Source: Sphingobacteriales bacterium TSM_CSS (GTDB lineage Bacteria > Bacteroidota > Bacteroidia > Chitinophagales > UBA2359). Taken from it: DNA of 43,822 nt. A program made the position numbers and the translations under genes. Below are positions 26,215 to 35,813 of the stretch, piece after piece. The DNA is taken from positions 1-43,822 of the forward strand of contig NBMY01000055.1 of NCBI GenBank assembly GCA_002212985.1. The letters are read 5' to 3'. Below the pieces are notes generated by a model. The model ran no database searches. It was given only the letters and a program-made list of their open reading frames with translations, and was not told the DNA's origin. Position 1 is the stretch's first letter; every line of letters starts with the position of its first letter.

Positions 26215-27423
26215 TTATTTTTCAATACGCTCAATGAGTTTTTGGGTGCTTGAGTAGTCTTGCTTAACTGCTTTAGCAAATTCAATGGCTTTTTTTGCGG
26301 TAGTTAATGCTTCATTTTTTTTACCCATTTTGTAAAGGATATAGGCGTAAGTATCGTAGTTGTAATAGGCCGGCTCCATGCCGATAGATTTTTGCACCCA
26401 CTCCGAGGTTTTGCGCAGTTCTTTCTTTTTGTCGGTGTGCAGTTGCACGTTCCAAGCTAAGTTATTGAGAAGGTTGGGGTTATCCACTTTATACTCATCA
26501 ACATACTTAATGGCGCTGCGAATATAGTTCTTCCAGTCGGCTGTGCCATCGTAATAATCTAAAGAAGCCATATACACATACTCGCTTGCATTTGGCGCTC
26601 CCGATTGTTTAATTACGGAAACAATTTGGTTAAACAGGTTTTTGTCGTGGTTATCGGCAGCAGTGCTTACCGATTGAAAAGCTACGCCCACAATTTTATC
26701 GGCAACGGCTTTTTGACCCAATGCACGCACAAACAAGTCTTTGTTGTTCATCATAACTTCAAACGGTTTGGCGTTCATGGCAGCAGCAAAATCGAACACA
26801 AACTGTATGTTTTCATTTTTTTTCAGGTCTTCGGGGTTAAGGGCTGCCAGATATTCATTGGCAACATCGTTGTATTCAGACTGGTTTCCGGCCCAAAGCA
26901 TCATTACATAATTGCGCATAAAATCGGCGTTTCGGTTGCCGTTTTTATACTCTGCCTGCATGGCCAACATAGCTTTTTTGTCAAACAGTCCTTTTCGTCC
27001 TTCCATAATAAACGGTGCCGGCTGCTGATAACCCAAGGAACGGTAAAGTTCATCGCCGTTGGCATTTATAAACAGGAAGGTAGGGTAACGGTCAACGCGA
27101 TAATTTCGGGCAAAGTCGCGCCCTTCGCCTTTTTCCACATCAATTTTATAATTTACATAAAACTTATTGAAAAAGTTTCCTACTTTTTCATCTGTAAAAG
27201 TATTGGCGCTCATCATTTTACAAGGGCCACACCAGGTTGTAAATGCATCTACAAAAATAGGTTTATTTTGCTTGCGGGCTTCTTCCTTTACCTCGTTCCA
27301 GGAGCCATGAAAAAACTGTATTCCTTTTTGTTCCTGAGTTTCGGCGGTTTGCGCCTGAATTGCCCAACTGCTTGCCAGGAAACAAACAACAAGAAGTGCT
27401 GTTAATTTAACATAATTGTACAT
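26215..27423 (-). CDS. Secreted thioredoxin-family protein with helical C-terminal domain
   Basis: A 402-residue protein. A signal peptide ends near AIQAQ (about 25). A thioredoxin domain (about 35-140) has FTTWCGPCKMM with the CGPC active site and RYPTFLFI as the cis-Pro strand. The C-terminal 250 residues are helical and repeat-like, ending in a tetratricopeptide-like stretch (YAYILYKMGKKNEALTTAKKAIEFAK). It probably works in the periplasm on disulfides. It lies 53 bp downstream of murI on the same strand and may be cotranscribed with it. Confidence 0.85.
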   Translation of the reverse strand: MYNYVKLTALLVVCFLASSWAIQAQTAETQEQKGIQFFHGSWNEVKEEARKQNKPIFVDAFTTWCGPCKMMSANTFTDEKVGNFFNKFYVNYKIDVEKGEGRDFARNYRVDRYPTFLFINANGDELYRSLGYQQPAPFIMEGRKGLFDKKAMLAMQAEYKNGNRNADFMRNYVMMLWAGNQSEYNDVANEYLAALNPEDLKKNENIQFVFDFAAAMNAKPFEVMMNNKDLFVRALGQKAVADKIVGVAFQSVSTAADNHDKNLFNQIVSVIKQSGAPNASEYVYMASLDYYDGTADWKNYIRSAIKYVDEYKVDNPNLLNNLAWNVQLHTDKKKELRKTSEWVQKSIGMEPAYYNYDTYAYILYKMGKKNEALTTAKKAIEFAKAVKQDYSSTQKLIERIEK

Positions 27424-27476
27424 AGTGTTGCTGATTTTTGCAAAGATGAGAAAACTGAACTTTACGGAGATTAAGA

Positions 27477-28328
27477 CTATTTCAGAGGGGTAATTTGTTC
27501 AATCATTTCCCAAATAGGGTAGTGATTTAAATGCACCTGAGTTCCAAAAAATATTTTAGTTGCCTGCTCAAAGGAGTGCGTATAGTCTGACACATAAAAA
27601 TGGTGTTGGGCTTTGCGCGTATCGGGGCATAAAAGCTGCTGGTTTCGGAGTTGTTCTTTTACTGCTTGCGCAACCGTTTCGGTGGCGTCGAAAATTTGAA
27701 CCTTTCCGTTGTAGTAGTTATTTATATGGTTTTTTATGATTGGGTAATGCGTACAACCCAAAATAAGTCCTTCTATCTGTTCAAGGCAGGGGTCGGAAAG
27801 ATAGTAGTCCATAATGGCTTTCATGGTGTGGGCACTATGAAACATGCCTTCTTCAATAATAGAGGCTAAAGAAGCAGCCGCCTTGGCCATTACCTTCACA
27901 CCGGGCGATGCAAGCGAAATTTTATGCGGATAAACCCCCGTTTTAGTAGTGCGTTGGGTAGCCAACACCCCTACCCTGCCAATGCCCGATTGTTTGACTG
28001 CCTCCACAACAGGGTCTATCACATTAATAACAGTTACCCTGCCGGCCATTTGCTCCTGCAATAACTCAACTGCTACAGAAGATGCGGTATTACAGGCAAT
28101 TACAATTATTTTACATTGATGCTGAAGCAGAAACTGGCATATTTTGACCGAATACCCCTGAATTGCCTCAGCCGATTTTTCGCCGTATGGCATGTGGGCG
28201 GTATCGCCAAAATAAACAATTTGCTCGTTGGGCAATGCATGTGCAATACCCTGAGCAACGGTTAACCCTCCAATTCCCGAATCGAACACGCCAATTGGGT
28301 GTTTGGCTTGCAATGTTGAAATGTGCAT
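27477..28328 (-). CDS. murI: Glutamate racemase MurI
   Basis: A 283-residue racemase supplying D-glutamate for peptidoglycan. Key marks are GVFDSGIGGLTV (13-24), the catalytic cysteines C79 (ACNTASS) and C192 (GCTHYP), and MPYGEKS (46-52). It follows the ompH pair, as in many Bacteroidota, with a hairpin in the 84-bp gap that may terminate or separate expression. Confidence 0.95.
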   Translation of the reverse strand: MHISTLQAKHPIGVFDSGIGGLTVAQGIAHALPNEQIVYFGDTAHMPYGEKSAEAIQGYSVKICQFLLQHQCKIIVIACNTASSVAVELLQEQMAGRVTVINVIDPVVEAVKQSGIGRVGVLATQRTTKTGVYPHKISLASPGVKVMAKAAASLASIIEEGMFHSAHTMKAIMDYYLSDPCLEQIEGLILGCTHYPIIKNHINNYYNGKVQIFDATETVAQAVKEQLRNQQLLCPDTRKAQHHFYVSDYTHSFEQATKIFFGTQVHLNHYPIWEMIEQITPLK

Positions 28329-28359
28329 TTTTTGTAAACGGGTTGGAATTAAATAACAA

Positions 28360-28390
28360 CAAGGCTTCCGCTTTAAAAGCAGAAGCCTTG
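28360..28390 (-). terminator. Terminator-like hairpin between ompH and murI
   Basis: A stem of about 14 bp with one mismatch (CAAGGCTTCYGCTT arms) and a 3-4 nt loop. On the minus strand it is followed by TTGTTGTTATTT, a loose T-rich tract. It lies 23 nt after the second ompH stop. Leaky termination would still allow murI expression. Confidence 0.6.
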
Positions 28391-28412
28391 GAGAAAAACG
28401 CAGCCCGATATA

Positions 28413-28922
28413 TTACTGCAGTTTTGCTTTTACAAAAGCGGTAACATCATCATCGGGCGAGGAATACAAAGTAGCGCCAACGCTGGTATCAATAATGTAA
28501 TTGTAACCTTTTTCCTGCGCTACAGCTTTAATGGCGTTCATGACTTTATCCCTAATAGGCGTGGTCAGTTCATCTTCGCGTTTCATTAAATCCTGCTGGG
28601 CTTTGGTTTGATCCTGATCCAATTCACTTTGTTTGCGCTGAAAATACTGTTGCTGTTCGTCTTGTTGTTTGGGAGTTAGTTCTCCGTTTTGTACTTTCTG
28701 AACAAAAACATTATATTCATCAACCACTGTTTTTTGCTTTGCTTTTAACTGCTCCTGAATTTTGTTGGCAAATGTTTCCAACTCTACCTGTGCAGTTTTC
28801 CACTCATTGAGCGAATTTAACAAATCTACACTGTTGAGGTGGCCAATTTTGGGCTGGGCAAAGGTGGCGGTTAATGCCATGAAACAAAAAGACAAAACAA
28901 ATAACTTCAAAAAAGTTTTCAT
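28413..28922 (-). CDS. OmpH/Skp-family periplasmic chaperone, second copy
   Basis: A 169-residue protein with a signal peptide ending TATFAQ (about 23). The mature part is a long Gln/Lys/Glu helical region (about 45-125) flanked by the family ends IGHLNSVDLL and YNYIIDTSVGATLYSSPDDDVT. Skp-type trimers hold unfolded outer-membrane proteins on the way to BamA. It lies downstream of its paralogue and of bamA. Confidence 0.93.
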   Translation of the reverse strand: MKTFLKLFVLSFCFMALTATFAQPKIGHLNSVDLLNSLNEWKTAQVELETFANKIQEQLKAKQKTVVDEYNVFVQKVQNGELTPKQQDEQQQYFQRKQSELDQDQTKAQQDLMKREDELTTPIRDKVMNAIKAVAQEKGYNYIIDTSVGATLYSSPDDDVTAFVKAKLQ

Positions 28923-28989
28923 GCGGGCAATTTTTTACTGCTTGGTTGGGCAATTTTTGTTATAAATGTTTATTAAAAGCGCAAAGATA

Positions 28990-29514
28990 CTATTTATTGG
29001 GCGAAACGCCTAATTCTTTGAGCACATCTTCTGTAAGGTCGTATTTAGGATTGGCAAACAAAATGGTAACGGCGCTGCCCGATTTATCTAACACAATGTC
29101 CACTTTTTTGCGGCCGGCCACTTTTTCAAGGGCAGCATATACCTGATCTTGTATGGGTTTAACCATTTCTTCACGTTTTTTCTGCAAATCGCCGTTGGGT
29201 CCAAAACGTTGTTTTTGCAAATCGCGGGTTTGTTTTTCCATATCCACAATTTCCTGTTCGCGTTTGCTTTTGTCGTTTTGGCTCAGCAATACCTGTTCTG
29301 CCTGAAATGCTTTGTAGGCGTCGTCAATATTTTTGTACTTCTGCTGAATTTCCTTATTCCAGTTATCTACAATGGAGTTAATCTGGTCTTGGGCTTGCTT
29401 GTAGGCGGGCAGTTGCTGCATTAACCCTTCCGAATCGATATAACCAACAGTTTGCGCATTGGCATACATGGCTGAAGCCAGTAAAAAGGCAAGAAAAATT
29501 GCTAATTTTTTCAT
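28990..29514 (-). CDS. OmpH/Skp-family periplasmic chaperone, first copy
   Basis: A 174-residue protein with signal peptide MKKLAIFLAFLLASAMYANAQ. It has the family start VGYIDSEGLMQQLPAYKQAQDQ, a central coiled coil, and the end VDIVLDKSGSAVTILFANPKYDLTEDVLKELG. Immediately after bamA (134 bp) and 67 bp before the second ompH. The two share the same layout and look like an old tandem duplication. Confidence 0.93.
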   Translation of the reverse strand: MKKLAIFLAFLLASAMYANAQTVGYIDSEGLMQQLPAYKQAQDQINSIVDNWNKEIQQKYKNIDDAYKAFQAEQVLLSQNDKSKREQEIVDMEKQTRDLQKQRFGPNGDLQKKREEMVKPIQDQVYAALEKVAGRKKVDIVLDKSGSAVTILFANPKYDLTEDVLKELGVSPNK

Positions 29515-29648
29515 TTCTGTATGTTTTATTGCTTTTATTGAATAATTTTTACTGTTTTACGGGGCACAATAACACTTACACACTTGTAATGTTAAGACTT
29601 TGCTAACGACTTTTGGTTTAATAATTTGAACAAATTGCATTCATATTA

Positions 29649-32399
29649 TTATTCGGGTTCCATACCAAGCACCACATTAAACCGTCCTCGGTTAGAGATG
29701 TATTTCCAAACACTGCTGTCTTTGGGCAAATCTTTATCAAACCCTATTCCGTAATCGAAGCCTAAGGTGCCAAACATGGGTAAAAATATACGCAATCCAA
29801 TACCTGCCGAACGGTTTACCTCCATTGGGTTAAATTGCTTGAAAGTAGCCCATGAGTTGCCGCCCTCTGCAAAGGCAAGGGCAAAAATGGTAGAGCTGGG
29901 GTTAAGGCTAAGCGGGTAGCGCAGTTCTACGGTGTACTTTGCGTAGAACGGATGCCCCACATTGGTGGTTTTCCGGGTAACTTCGGTTTCGTCGTAGCCG
30001 CGCAGGGCTACAATATCCTTGCCATAAAGGTTAAAGTTGGCAATACCATCGCCGCCCAATTCAAAACGTTCAAAAGGCGAGTGCCCTATATCGGGGTTAA
30101 AAAAGCCCATAAGCCCCACTTTTGCCGATGTACGCAATACCATTTTTTTGGTTATGGGGGTAAACCATTCGGCTTTAAATTTCCATTTATGATACTCGGC
30201 CCATCGGTATTTACGCGAGTCGGAGGCTTCGGCAAAATTAATATTAGGGCTGAAAATGGCTGAAAAAGGTGGTGTTATTTGCAAAGAAACCGAAATATTG
30301 GAGCCGGAACGGGGGTAAATAGGTTGGTCTAATGAATAGCGCGACAAAGCCGTAGTAAGGCTAAGGTTGTTTGATTGGCCGTTTGTGAGCAGAAAGTCGG
30401 AGCGCCAGTTTTGCAGGTTATAACGCTGGTAGTTAACCGAAGTTTGAATGCTGAAATTGTCATCGGGCCATTGAAGGCGGCGCCCTAAACCTACCGATGC
30501 ACCGGTAATGTAGAGCAATTCGCGCTGGCTTTCGCTTAGGTCGGCTACAAAAAAATTGCGGAAACTTCTTGAGCTGAAAGTGCTGAGGGTGAGGGCATTG
30601 GGGCGTCTGCCTCCCAACCAGGGTTCGGTAAACGAGGCATTAATAGACTGGAACGCTTTACCGGTTGACTGGAATCGGAAACTGAGGCGCTGCCCATCGC
30701 CGCTGGGCAGGGGCCGCCAGGCGTCTTTGTTCAGTATGTTTCGAAGCGAAAAATTATTGAAAGCCACGCCAATGCTTCCTACAATGGTATTTCCGCCCCA
30801 ACCTGCCGAAAGTTCGAGTTGGTCTGATGACTTTTCGGCTACTTTATATTCAATATCTACCGTTCCTTTTGAAGGGTTGGGAATGGGGTTAATCTGTATC
30901 TGTTCGGGGTCAAAAAAGCCCAGGTTGGCAATTTCGCGCTGCGAGCGTATAATGTCAGAACGGCTGAACTTGTTTCCGGGCAGGGTGCGCAATTCGCGGC
31001 GTATTACGTGTTCGTTGGTTTTGTCGTTTCCGTTAATGATAATTTTGTCTATGGTAGCCTGCGGGCCTTCGTAAACGTTTATTACCATATCAATGGAGTC
31101 GCCCTCAATGGCTTTTTCAACCGGAGTAATGTTAAAAAACAGGTACCCGTCATCCATATATAAAGAGCTGATGTCGTTGCCGTTGGGGTCCATTTGCAGG
31201 CGTCCTTCCAGCCGTTTTTTGTTATACACATCGCCGGTATTAATGTTTAACAGGCTGTTCAGGTATTCATCGGAATATTTGGTGTTTCCGCGCCACGATA
31301 CATCTCTGTAATAGTATTTATTCCCTTCCTCTACTTTCAGTTCTACGTTAATGCTTTTATCGTCATACACATAAGTAGTGTCACTCAAAATACGGGCATC
31401 CCGGTAGCCTTTTTCGTTGTAGTAATCAATTACGCTTTGCTTGTCTTTTTCAAAATCGTCTTCAATAAATTTAGACGAAGAGAAAAGTTTAAACCGGAAG
31501 ATGTTTTCATCAATATAACCCAGCAATTCTTTGGGCGAGATATTGCCAAGCAACTGAGGAATATTTACCTTTTTCAGGTCGTTAAGAACGGTGGCGGGAG
31601 CTTTTGGATTAAGGCGCAGCCGTTCTTTGGTGTCTTTCATTTGTTTTTTAAGACTGCGTGCGGCTATATTTTCATTGCCCGAAAATATGATTTCGTTAAT
31701 TTTAACCTTGTTGCCCCTTGCCACATTGAGCGCAAGAATAACGCTGTTGTTGAACTGTGGGTCGGGAGTTTGGTCAATTTGTATGCGTGTATTAAGGAAT
31801 CCTTTTTTGCGGTAAAAGTTTAAAATCTGCAATTCGGTATTGTTGAGCAGATTTTCGGTAACTATCCGTCCCCGAATAAGGGTAAGTTTGTCGCGCAGGT
31901 CTTCTTCCTCACCTTTTTTAACCCCTTTAAAGTTGTATTTCGACAACCGGGGGCGTTCGGTTAATTTTATATCAAGGAAAATAACATCGTTAATAATTCG
32001 GGTTGCCCAAATTTTCACATCAGAAAACAGTCCTTGTTTCCAAAGCGCTTTAATAGCATTGGGTATATCATCTCCCGGAATGGAAATTTGGTCGCCAATG
32101 TTCAGCCCGGTGTAAGACAACAAAACGCCCTCGTCAACAAATTTAGTCCCGCTTACAGTAATGCCACCCAATTCGTAAGTAGCCGGTTTTTCATAGCTTA
32201 TGAGCGGAGCAACCGCGGTAGTATCTTGTGCTGCAAGGGGGGCAGCACAACACAGCAAAAAGGCGGCTAAAAGAAAAGCGGAGGCGGCAAAATTGCCGTT
32301 TTGTCCGGTATTGCCGGCACAGGTTAATGGCAGGCGTTTAATAGTGAGTGAATAAACTGCCAGCATGTATTGGTTTTTATTAAAACTAAAGGTTTTCAT
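29649..32399 (-). CDS. bamA: Outer-membrane assembly factor BamA
   Basis: A 916-residue BamA. The N-terminal 58 residues are an extended start plus signal region (FLLAAFLLCCAAPLAAQ); a start at Met12 is also possible. Five POTRA domains fill about 75-470 (YELGGITVSGTKFVDEG opens the first). A 16-stranded barrel follows, with the L6 motif ALRGYDE. The C-terminus ends in an aromatic/hydrophobic strand, FNVVLGMEPE. It folds outer-membrane proteins into the membrane. Neighbours uppS upstream and the ompH pair downstream are the standard arrangement. Confidence 0.95.
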   Translation of the reverse strand: MKTFSFNKNQYMLAVYSLTIKRLPLTCAGNTGQNGNFAASAFLLAAFLLCCAAPLAAQDTTAVAPLISYEKPATYELGGITVSGTKFVDEGVLLSYTGLNIGDQISIPGDDIPNAIKALWKQGLFSDVKIWATRIINDVIFLDIKLTERPRLSKYNFKGVKKGEEEDLRDKLTLIRGRIVTENLLNNTELQILNFYRKKGFLNTRIQIDQTPDPQFNNSVILALNVARGNKVKINEIIFSGNENIAARSLKKQMKDTKERLRLNPKAPATVLNDLKKVNIPQLLGNISPKELLGYIDENIFRFKLFSSSKFIEDDFEKDKQSVIDYYNEKGYRDARILSDTTYVYDDKSINVELKVEEGNKYYYRDVSWRGNTKYSDEYLNSLLNINTGDVYNKKRLEGRLQMDPNGNDISSLYMDDGYLFFNITPVEKAIEGDSIDMVINVYEGPQATIDKIIINGNDKTNEHVIRRELRTLPGNKFSRSDIIRSQREIANLGFFDPEQIQINPIPNPSKGTVDIEYKVAEKSSDQLELSAGWGGNTIVGSIGVAFNNFSLRNILNKDAWRPLPSGDGQRLSFRFQSTGKAFQSINASFTEPWLGGRRPNALTLSTFSSRSFRNFFVADLSESQRELLYITGASVGLGRRLQWPDDNFSIQTSVNYQRYNLQNWRSDFLLTNGQSNNLSLTTALSRYSLDQPIYPRSGSNISVSLQITPPFSAIFSPNINFAEASDSRKYRWAEYHKWKFKAEWFTPITKKMVLRTSAKVGLMGFFNPDIGHSPFERFELGGDGIANFNLYGKDIVALRGYDETEVTRKTTNVGHPFYAKYTVELRYPLSLNPSSTIFALAFAEGGNSWATFKQFNPMEVNRSAGIGLRIFLPMFGTLGFDYGIGFDKDLPKDSSVWKYISNRGRFNVVLGMEPE

Positions 32400-32451
32400 G
32401 GTGAGCCTTATAAAGCGGTGGCTGCAAGGAGGTTAAAGTTGAAAAGAGCGG

Positions 32452-32459
32452 CAAATTTA
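32452..32459 (-). promoter_or_regulatory. -7 element TAAATTTG before bamA
   Basis: It matches TAnnTTTG 53 nt upstream of the bamA start. The nearest TTG is only 12 nt further, so the -33 element is not convincing. Confidence 0.35.
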
Positions 32460-32598
32460 CAACAACATTTGCAAGTATGGGGCATGGTAACATGAAATGT
32501 AATGGTGGCAGGGGTAAAATCCTACTCATAACGGCATAAAGGCTGCCGCTATTGCCTACCCTTACAGCAAGAAAGCTATTTGTGCTGCCCCATCGTTT

Positions 32599-33339
32599 TT
32601 ATTGTTCGGTGGTATTGAGTTTTCCAAATCTGCGCTCGCGTTGCTGAAATATACAAATGGCTTTGTAGAATTCTTCTTCGTCAAATTCGGGCCAAAATTT
32701 TTCGGTGAAAAATAACTCGGAATAGGCAATTTGCCAGAGCAAGTAATTGCTAATGCGTTGTTCTCCACTGGTTCTTATAAGCAGTTCGGGGTCGGGCATA
32801 TAAGCGGTTGACAGATTTTGTGCAACCAATTGTTCGTTTACCTCGGCAATGTTTAGCTGCCCCGAGCTTACTTTTTGGCATATTTGTTTTACGGCTTCGG
32901 TTATTTCCCATCGGGCGCTGTAACTAAGTGCCAGAGTAAGCGTCATGCGGTTGTTGTTTTTGGTGAGTTCCATGGCATCTTTGAGTTCTCGCAGGCATTT
33001 TGGGGGCAACATTTCGAGGTTGCCTATTGCTTTAAGGCAAATGTTGTTTTTGTTGAGTTGTTTTGTTTCTTTGCGAATGGTATGCACCAGCAGTTCCATC
33101 AGTGCGTTTACCTCAAAAGATGGCCGCCCCCAGTTTTCGGTAGAAAAGGCATAGAGGGTAAGGTATTTAACCCCCAGTTGTGCGCCGGCATCGGTAATTT
33201 TGCGAACAGTTTCTACCCCTTTATGATGCCCGAAAATCCGGTTTTTACCCTGTTTTTTTGCCCAGCGTCCGTTGCCGTCCATAATAATGGCAATGTGTGC
33301 GGGCAGGCGCTGCAAATCAATTTGTTCTTTGTAGCTCAC
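32599..33339 (-). CDS. uppS: Isoprenyl (undecaprenyl diphosphate) synthase UppS
   Basis: A 246-residue cis-prenyltransferase that makes the undecaprenyl carrier for peptidoglycan and glycans. Motifs are IIMDGNGRWAKKQGK with catalytic D21, GHHKGVETVR, YAFSTENWGRP, and PDPELLIRTSGEQRISNYLLWQIAYSE. The start is GTG at 33339; the first ATG lies inside the active-site motif and cannot be used. The -7-like TACCTTTG lies at 33399-33406. Upstream of bamA with a 199-bp gap. Confidence 0.95.
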   Translation of the reverse strand: MSYKEQIDLQRLPAHIAIIMDGNGRWAKKQGKNRIFGHHKGVETVRKITDAGAQLGVKYLTLYAFSTENWGRPSFEVNALMELLVHTIRKETKQLNKNNICLKAIGNLEMLPPKCLRELKDAMELTKNNNRMTLTLALSYSARWEITEAVKQICQKVSSGQLNIAEVNEQLVAQNLSTAYMPDPELLIRTSGEQRISNYLLWQIAYSELFFTEKFWPEFDEEEFYKAICIFQQRERRFGKLNTTEQ

Positions 33340-33473
33340 GGTTGATGTATGGTAAAAGCGTTTATTATACCCTGTTTCGTTTTTTTTCGTATTGGTTGCA
33401 AAGGTAGTTGTTTATTTAAACAATTTTTCTGCCTCCCATAACAAACAGATTAAAAACAGCCCTTTTGTAAGGA

Positions 33474-33518
33474 CAAAATGCCGGTTCGTATTACTGGAAC
33501 CGGCATTTTGTGTTTTTT
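33474..33518. terminator. Terminator after the lysyl oxidase-like gene
   Basis: A 14-bp perfect stem (CAAAATGCCGGTTC at 33474-33487, reverse complement at 33497-33510) with a 9-nt loop. T6 follows on plus; on minus the stem itself ends in TTTTG. It sits 24 nt beyond the minus-strand stop at 33534. Confidence 0.65.
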
Positions 33519-33533
33519 ACCCAAACCGAGGGG

Positions 33534-35570
33534 CTATTGTATAACCACTTTTTGGTTATAGGTTTGTCCGCCTCCGGTAATAGAAAGTACATACATACCT
33601 TGTGGCAGGTTGGATGCATTTACGGTATGCGTAATTGCTCCGTTTACCATACCCAGCGTTTTGTCGTACAGCAGTTTACCTGCCACATCAAAAAGGCGCA
33701 ACTGATAAACTGATGCAACGGGCGAAGCAATTGCTACTACAAAATTGCCCTTGCTGGGATTGGGCACTACATTTGCCGAAAAAGTATTTTGGGAAAGATT
33801 GTTGCCCGAACCGGTGCAAAACTCATAGTTAATAGTAATAGGTTTTGGCGTTCCGATGCAAATAAAATCGTGTTCCTTTACCTCCCAATCGTAATAATAG
33901 TAGTAGTAGTATGCGCCGCCGGCGGGGTCGTCATAGTTAGATCCTTTAATTGACAAAACGCCGGGCACAGTATATGGAAAGGTAACACCACTGTTATTGC
34001 GGTACATAGATGGGTATTCGGCAGTGCCAAACTGCATATCGGTTCCAATGGGCACTTCAAAATTGAGCGTTACGCGGCTTTCTCCATCGGGCACCATGGC
34101 GGTAATTTCCTGCAAAACCGTACCGGCGCTGTTTCGCAACTGGAAGGTGCGATTACCTTCGCCAGTAGCATATACTTTTATAGATTGGAGGGTAAACTCC
34201 TTGTAAGCATCAAAAATAAGGTGACCATTATAAATGTTGGAGTTTAACCCGCCGCCGCCAATAGTATTGTCGTGGGGCTGGTTGTAAAATTGCAATCCTT
34301 CATACACGCGGGTATTTTGGGCATAATAGGTGGTGGTTTCAGCAATATTGGGGGTTACAAAGGGGTTGCCGGTATAAACGGGAGTGGTGGCATCGGGCGA
34401 GTCGTACCAGTTAATTTCACCTTCGGCATTAGCAGTAAGAATAGCGGGGATAGGCTGGCAAACCACCGTTTCCACATCGGGAACAATAGATTCTATTTCG
34501 GCATCGAGTACGGTTACTTCAAATGGCTGCGAAACCAAGTTGTAGCAGTTGGAAATTACATTCACATAGTAAGCGCCGGGGTCGGTTACGGTTATGGTTT
34601 GGGTGGTTTGTCCGGTTGACCACAGGTAGCTGTCGCCTGCCAATGCCTGCAACTGTACACTTTCTCCTTTGCAAAAAGTGGTGGGGCCGTTGGCGGCAAT
34701 AAGGTTAGAGGGTTCAACACTTTGCTCGCTAAGGGTAATTGGTACCGCCATAACGTTGTTGTCGTCGTTTACCTCTACAAAATTGTTGTCGGGGTCAACT
34801 ACTACTACCAAATAGTAGTTGCCATTGCAAACGCCTTCGGGAATGGTTATGCCCATGCCGTCGAGGTAATAATGGTAAATATCGGTAAAACCGGCCGAAA
34901 TACCTTGGTCAAACCCACAGGCATATTCGCCCCCACCCAATCCGTAGTTCACTTGGTTGGCGCTGGTCATTACCTGCCCGTTGTCATCTACGCAATAGCC
35001 GTTGTAGTAATTACACGAACCGAAATCCATTAAGCAAAAACCCGTTTTTGCGCCCTGTGCTACTACGGGCCACTGCAGCGGGTCGGTTACCCCGTTTATA
35101 GGTGTTCGAATGGAAAAAACGCACCAATCATCAACGTGCATGTGGGCATGGGTTGGGTGGTAAGTCATAGAATTTGCCCAACGGTCAAACTGTACCATGG
35201 TGTTACCTTCCTTTCTATACACTCTTTGCTTAATAAGCTGTCGAGGATAAGTGCCATCGGGGCAAGTGCCACTCATACCACCGGGGCTGTATATAGTATC
35301 GGTTCCGCAAACAAAATAATCGGTTGCCAATATTTGCAGGGGGCCATAACCAATATTGGGGGTTGCTACTGATACGCGCAACTCGCCAAGGGTTTCGGGG
35401 TTGTTGGCAGCTTCCAATAGAAGTTGTTCTGACACTTTTAAATCGGGGTACAAATTACAGGTGTCCACACCATTAGGGCAAAGACAAGCGGTGGCGTTGG
35501 TAGTGGTGCATTGCGCCCATACTTGCACCGAAGCCAGCATAAAAACTAAGGCAAGTAGTGAATTTTTCAT
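33534..35570 (-). CDS. T9SS-secreted lysyl oxidase homologue
   Basis: A 678-residue secreted protein. Signal peptide 1-20 (ends VWAQ). A lysyl-oxidase domain (about 40-275) carries the copper motif YHPTHAHMH (137-145; ligands H141, H143, H145), K175 in AKTGFCL and Y232 in DIYHYY. These align with the Lys/Tyr pair that forms the LTQ cofactor in animal LOX. The N-terminal half has multiple cysteines. An Ig-like region (about 285-360, with CKGESVQLQA) and a further beta-rich domain with a Tyr7 run follow. The last 75 residues are a type A T9SS sorting domain (VVPNPSKGNF ... LPQGMYVLSI). It would oxidise lysine amines, perhaps to cross-link a matrix; no activity can be shown from sequence. Confidence 0.85.
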   Translation of the reverse strand: MKNSLLALVFMLASVQVWAQCTTTNATACLCPNGVDTCNLYPDLKVSEQLLLEAANNPETLGELRVSVATPNIGYGPLQILATDYFVCGTDTIYSPGGMSGTCPDGTYPRQLIKQRVYRKEGNTMVQFDRWANSMTYHPTHAHMHVDDWCVFSIRTPINGVTDPLQWPVVAQGAKTGFCLMDFGSCNYYNGYCVDDNGQVMTSANQVNYGLGGGEYACGFDQGISAGFTDIYHYYLDGMGITIPEGVCNGNYYLVVVVDPDNNFVEVNDDNNVMAVPITLSEQSVEPSNLIAANGPTTFCKGESVQLQALAGDSYLWSTGQTTQTITVTDPGAYYVNVISNCYNLVSQPFEVTVLDAEIESIVPDVETVVCQPIPAILTANAEGEINWYDSPDATTPVYTGNPFVTPNIAETTTYYAQNTRVYEGLQFYNQPHDNTIGGGGLNSNIYNGHLIFDAYKEFTLQSIKVYATGEGNRTFQLRNSAGTVLQEITAMVPDGESRVTLNFEVPIGTDMQFGTAEYPSMYRNNSGVTFPYTVPGVLSIKGSNYDDPAGGAYYYYYYYDWEVKEHDFICIGTPKPITINYEFCTGSGNNLSQNTFSANVVPNPSKGNFVVAIASPVASVYQLRLFDVAGKLLYDKTLGMVNGAITHTVNASNLPQGMYVLSITGGGQTYNQKVVIQ

Positions 35571-35813
35571 ATTATGGTGTTTATAAAAAAAGAGGAGGGT
35601 TTAAAAATGGTGTAACCGAACGCAATATTACTCTTTTTTTTTCAAAACCTTTTGGAGTTTCAAATTTTATATTAAGTTTTGCCTTTTTTGACGATTTAAG
35701 ACATTTTTTGTGCCATATTGCAACAAATTTTACCCATGTGCTTTTTTTTGTCTAAAATTACCCATAGATTTGTATTTAACTCCTTTGCCTGTTTTATTTA
35801 AATTTATTAAATT

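Noticed and set aside
26605..27405. 266-codon open frame antisense to the thioredoxin-TPR gene
   Set aside because: The minus-strand protein has a signal peptide and a CGPC motif; the plus-strand frame has low-complexity, hydrophobic, Phe/Val-rich translation with no motif and is a shadow of the codon bias.
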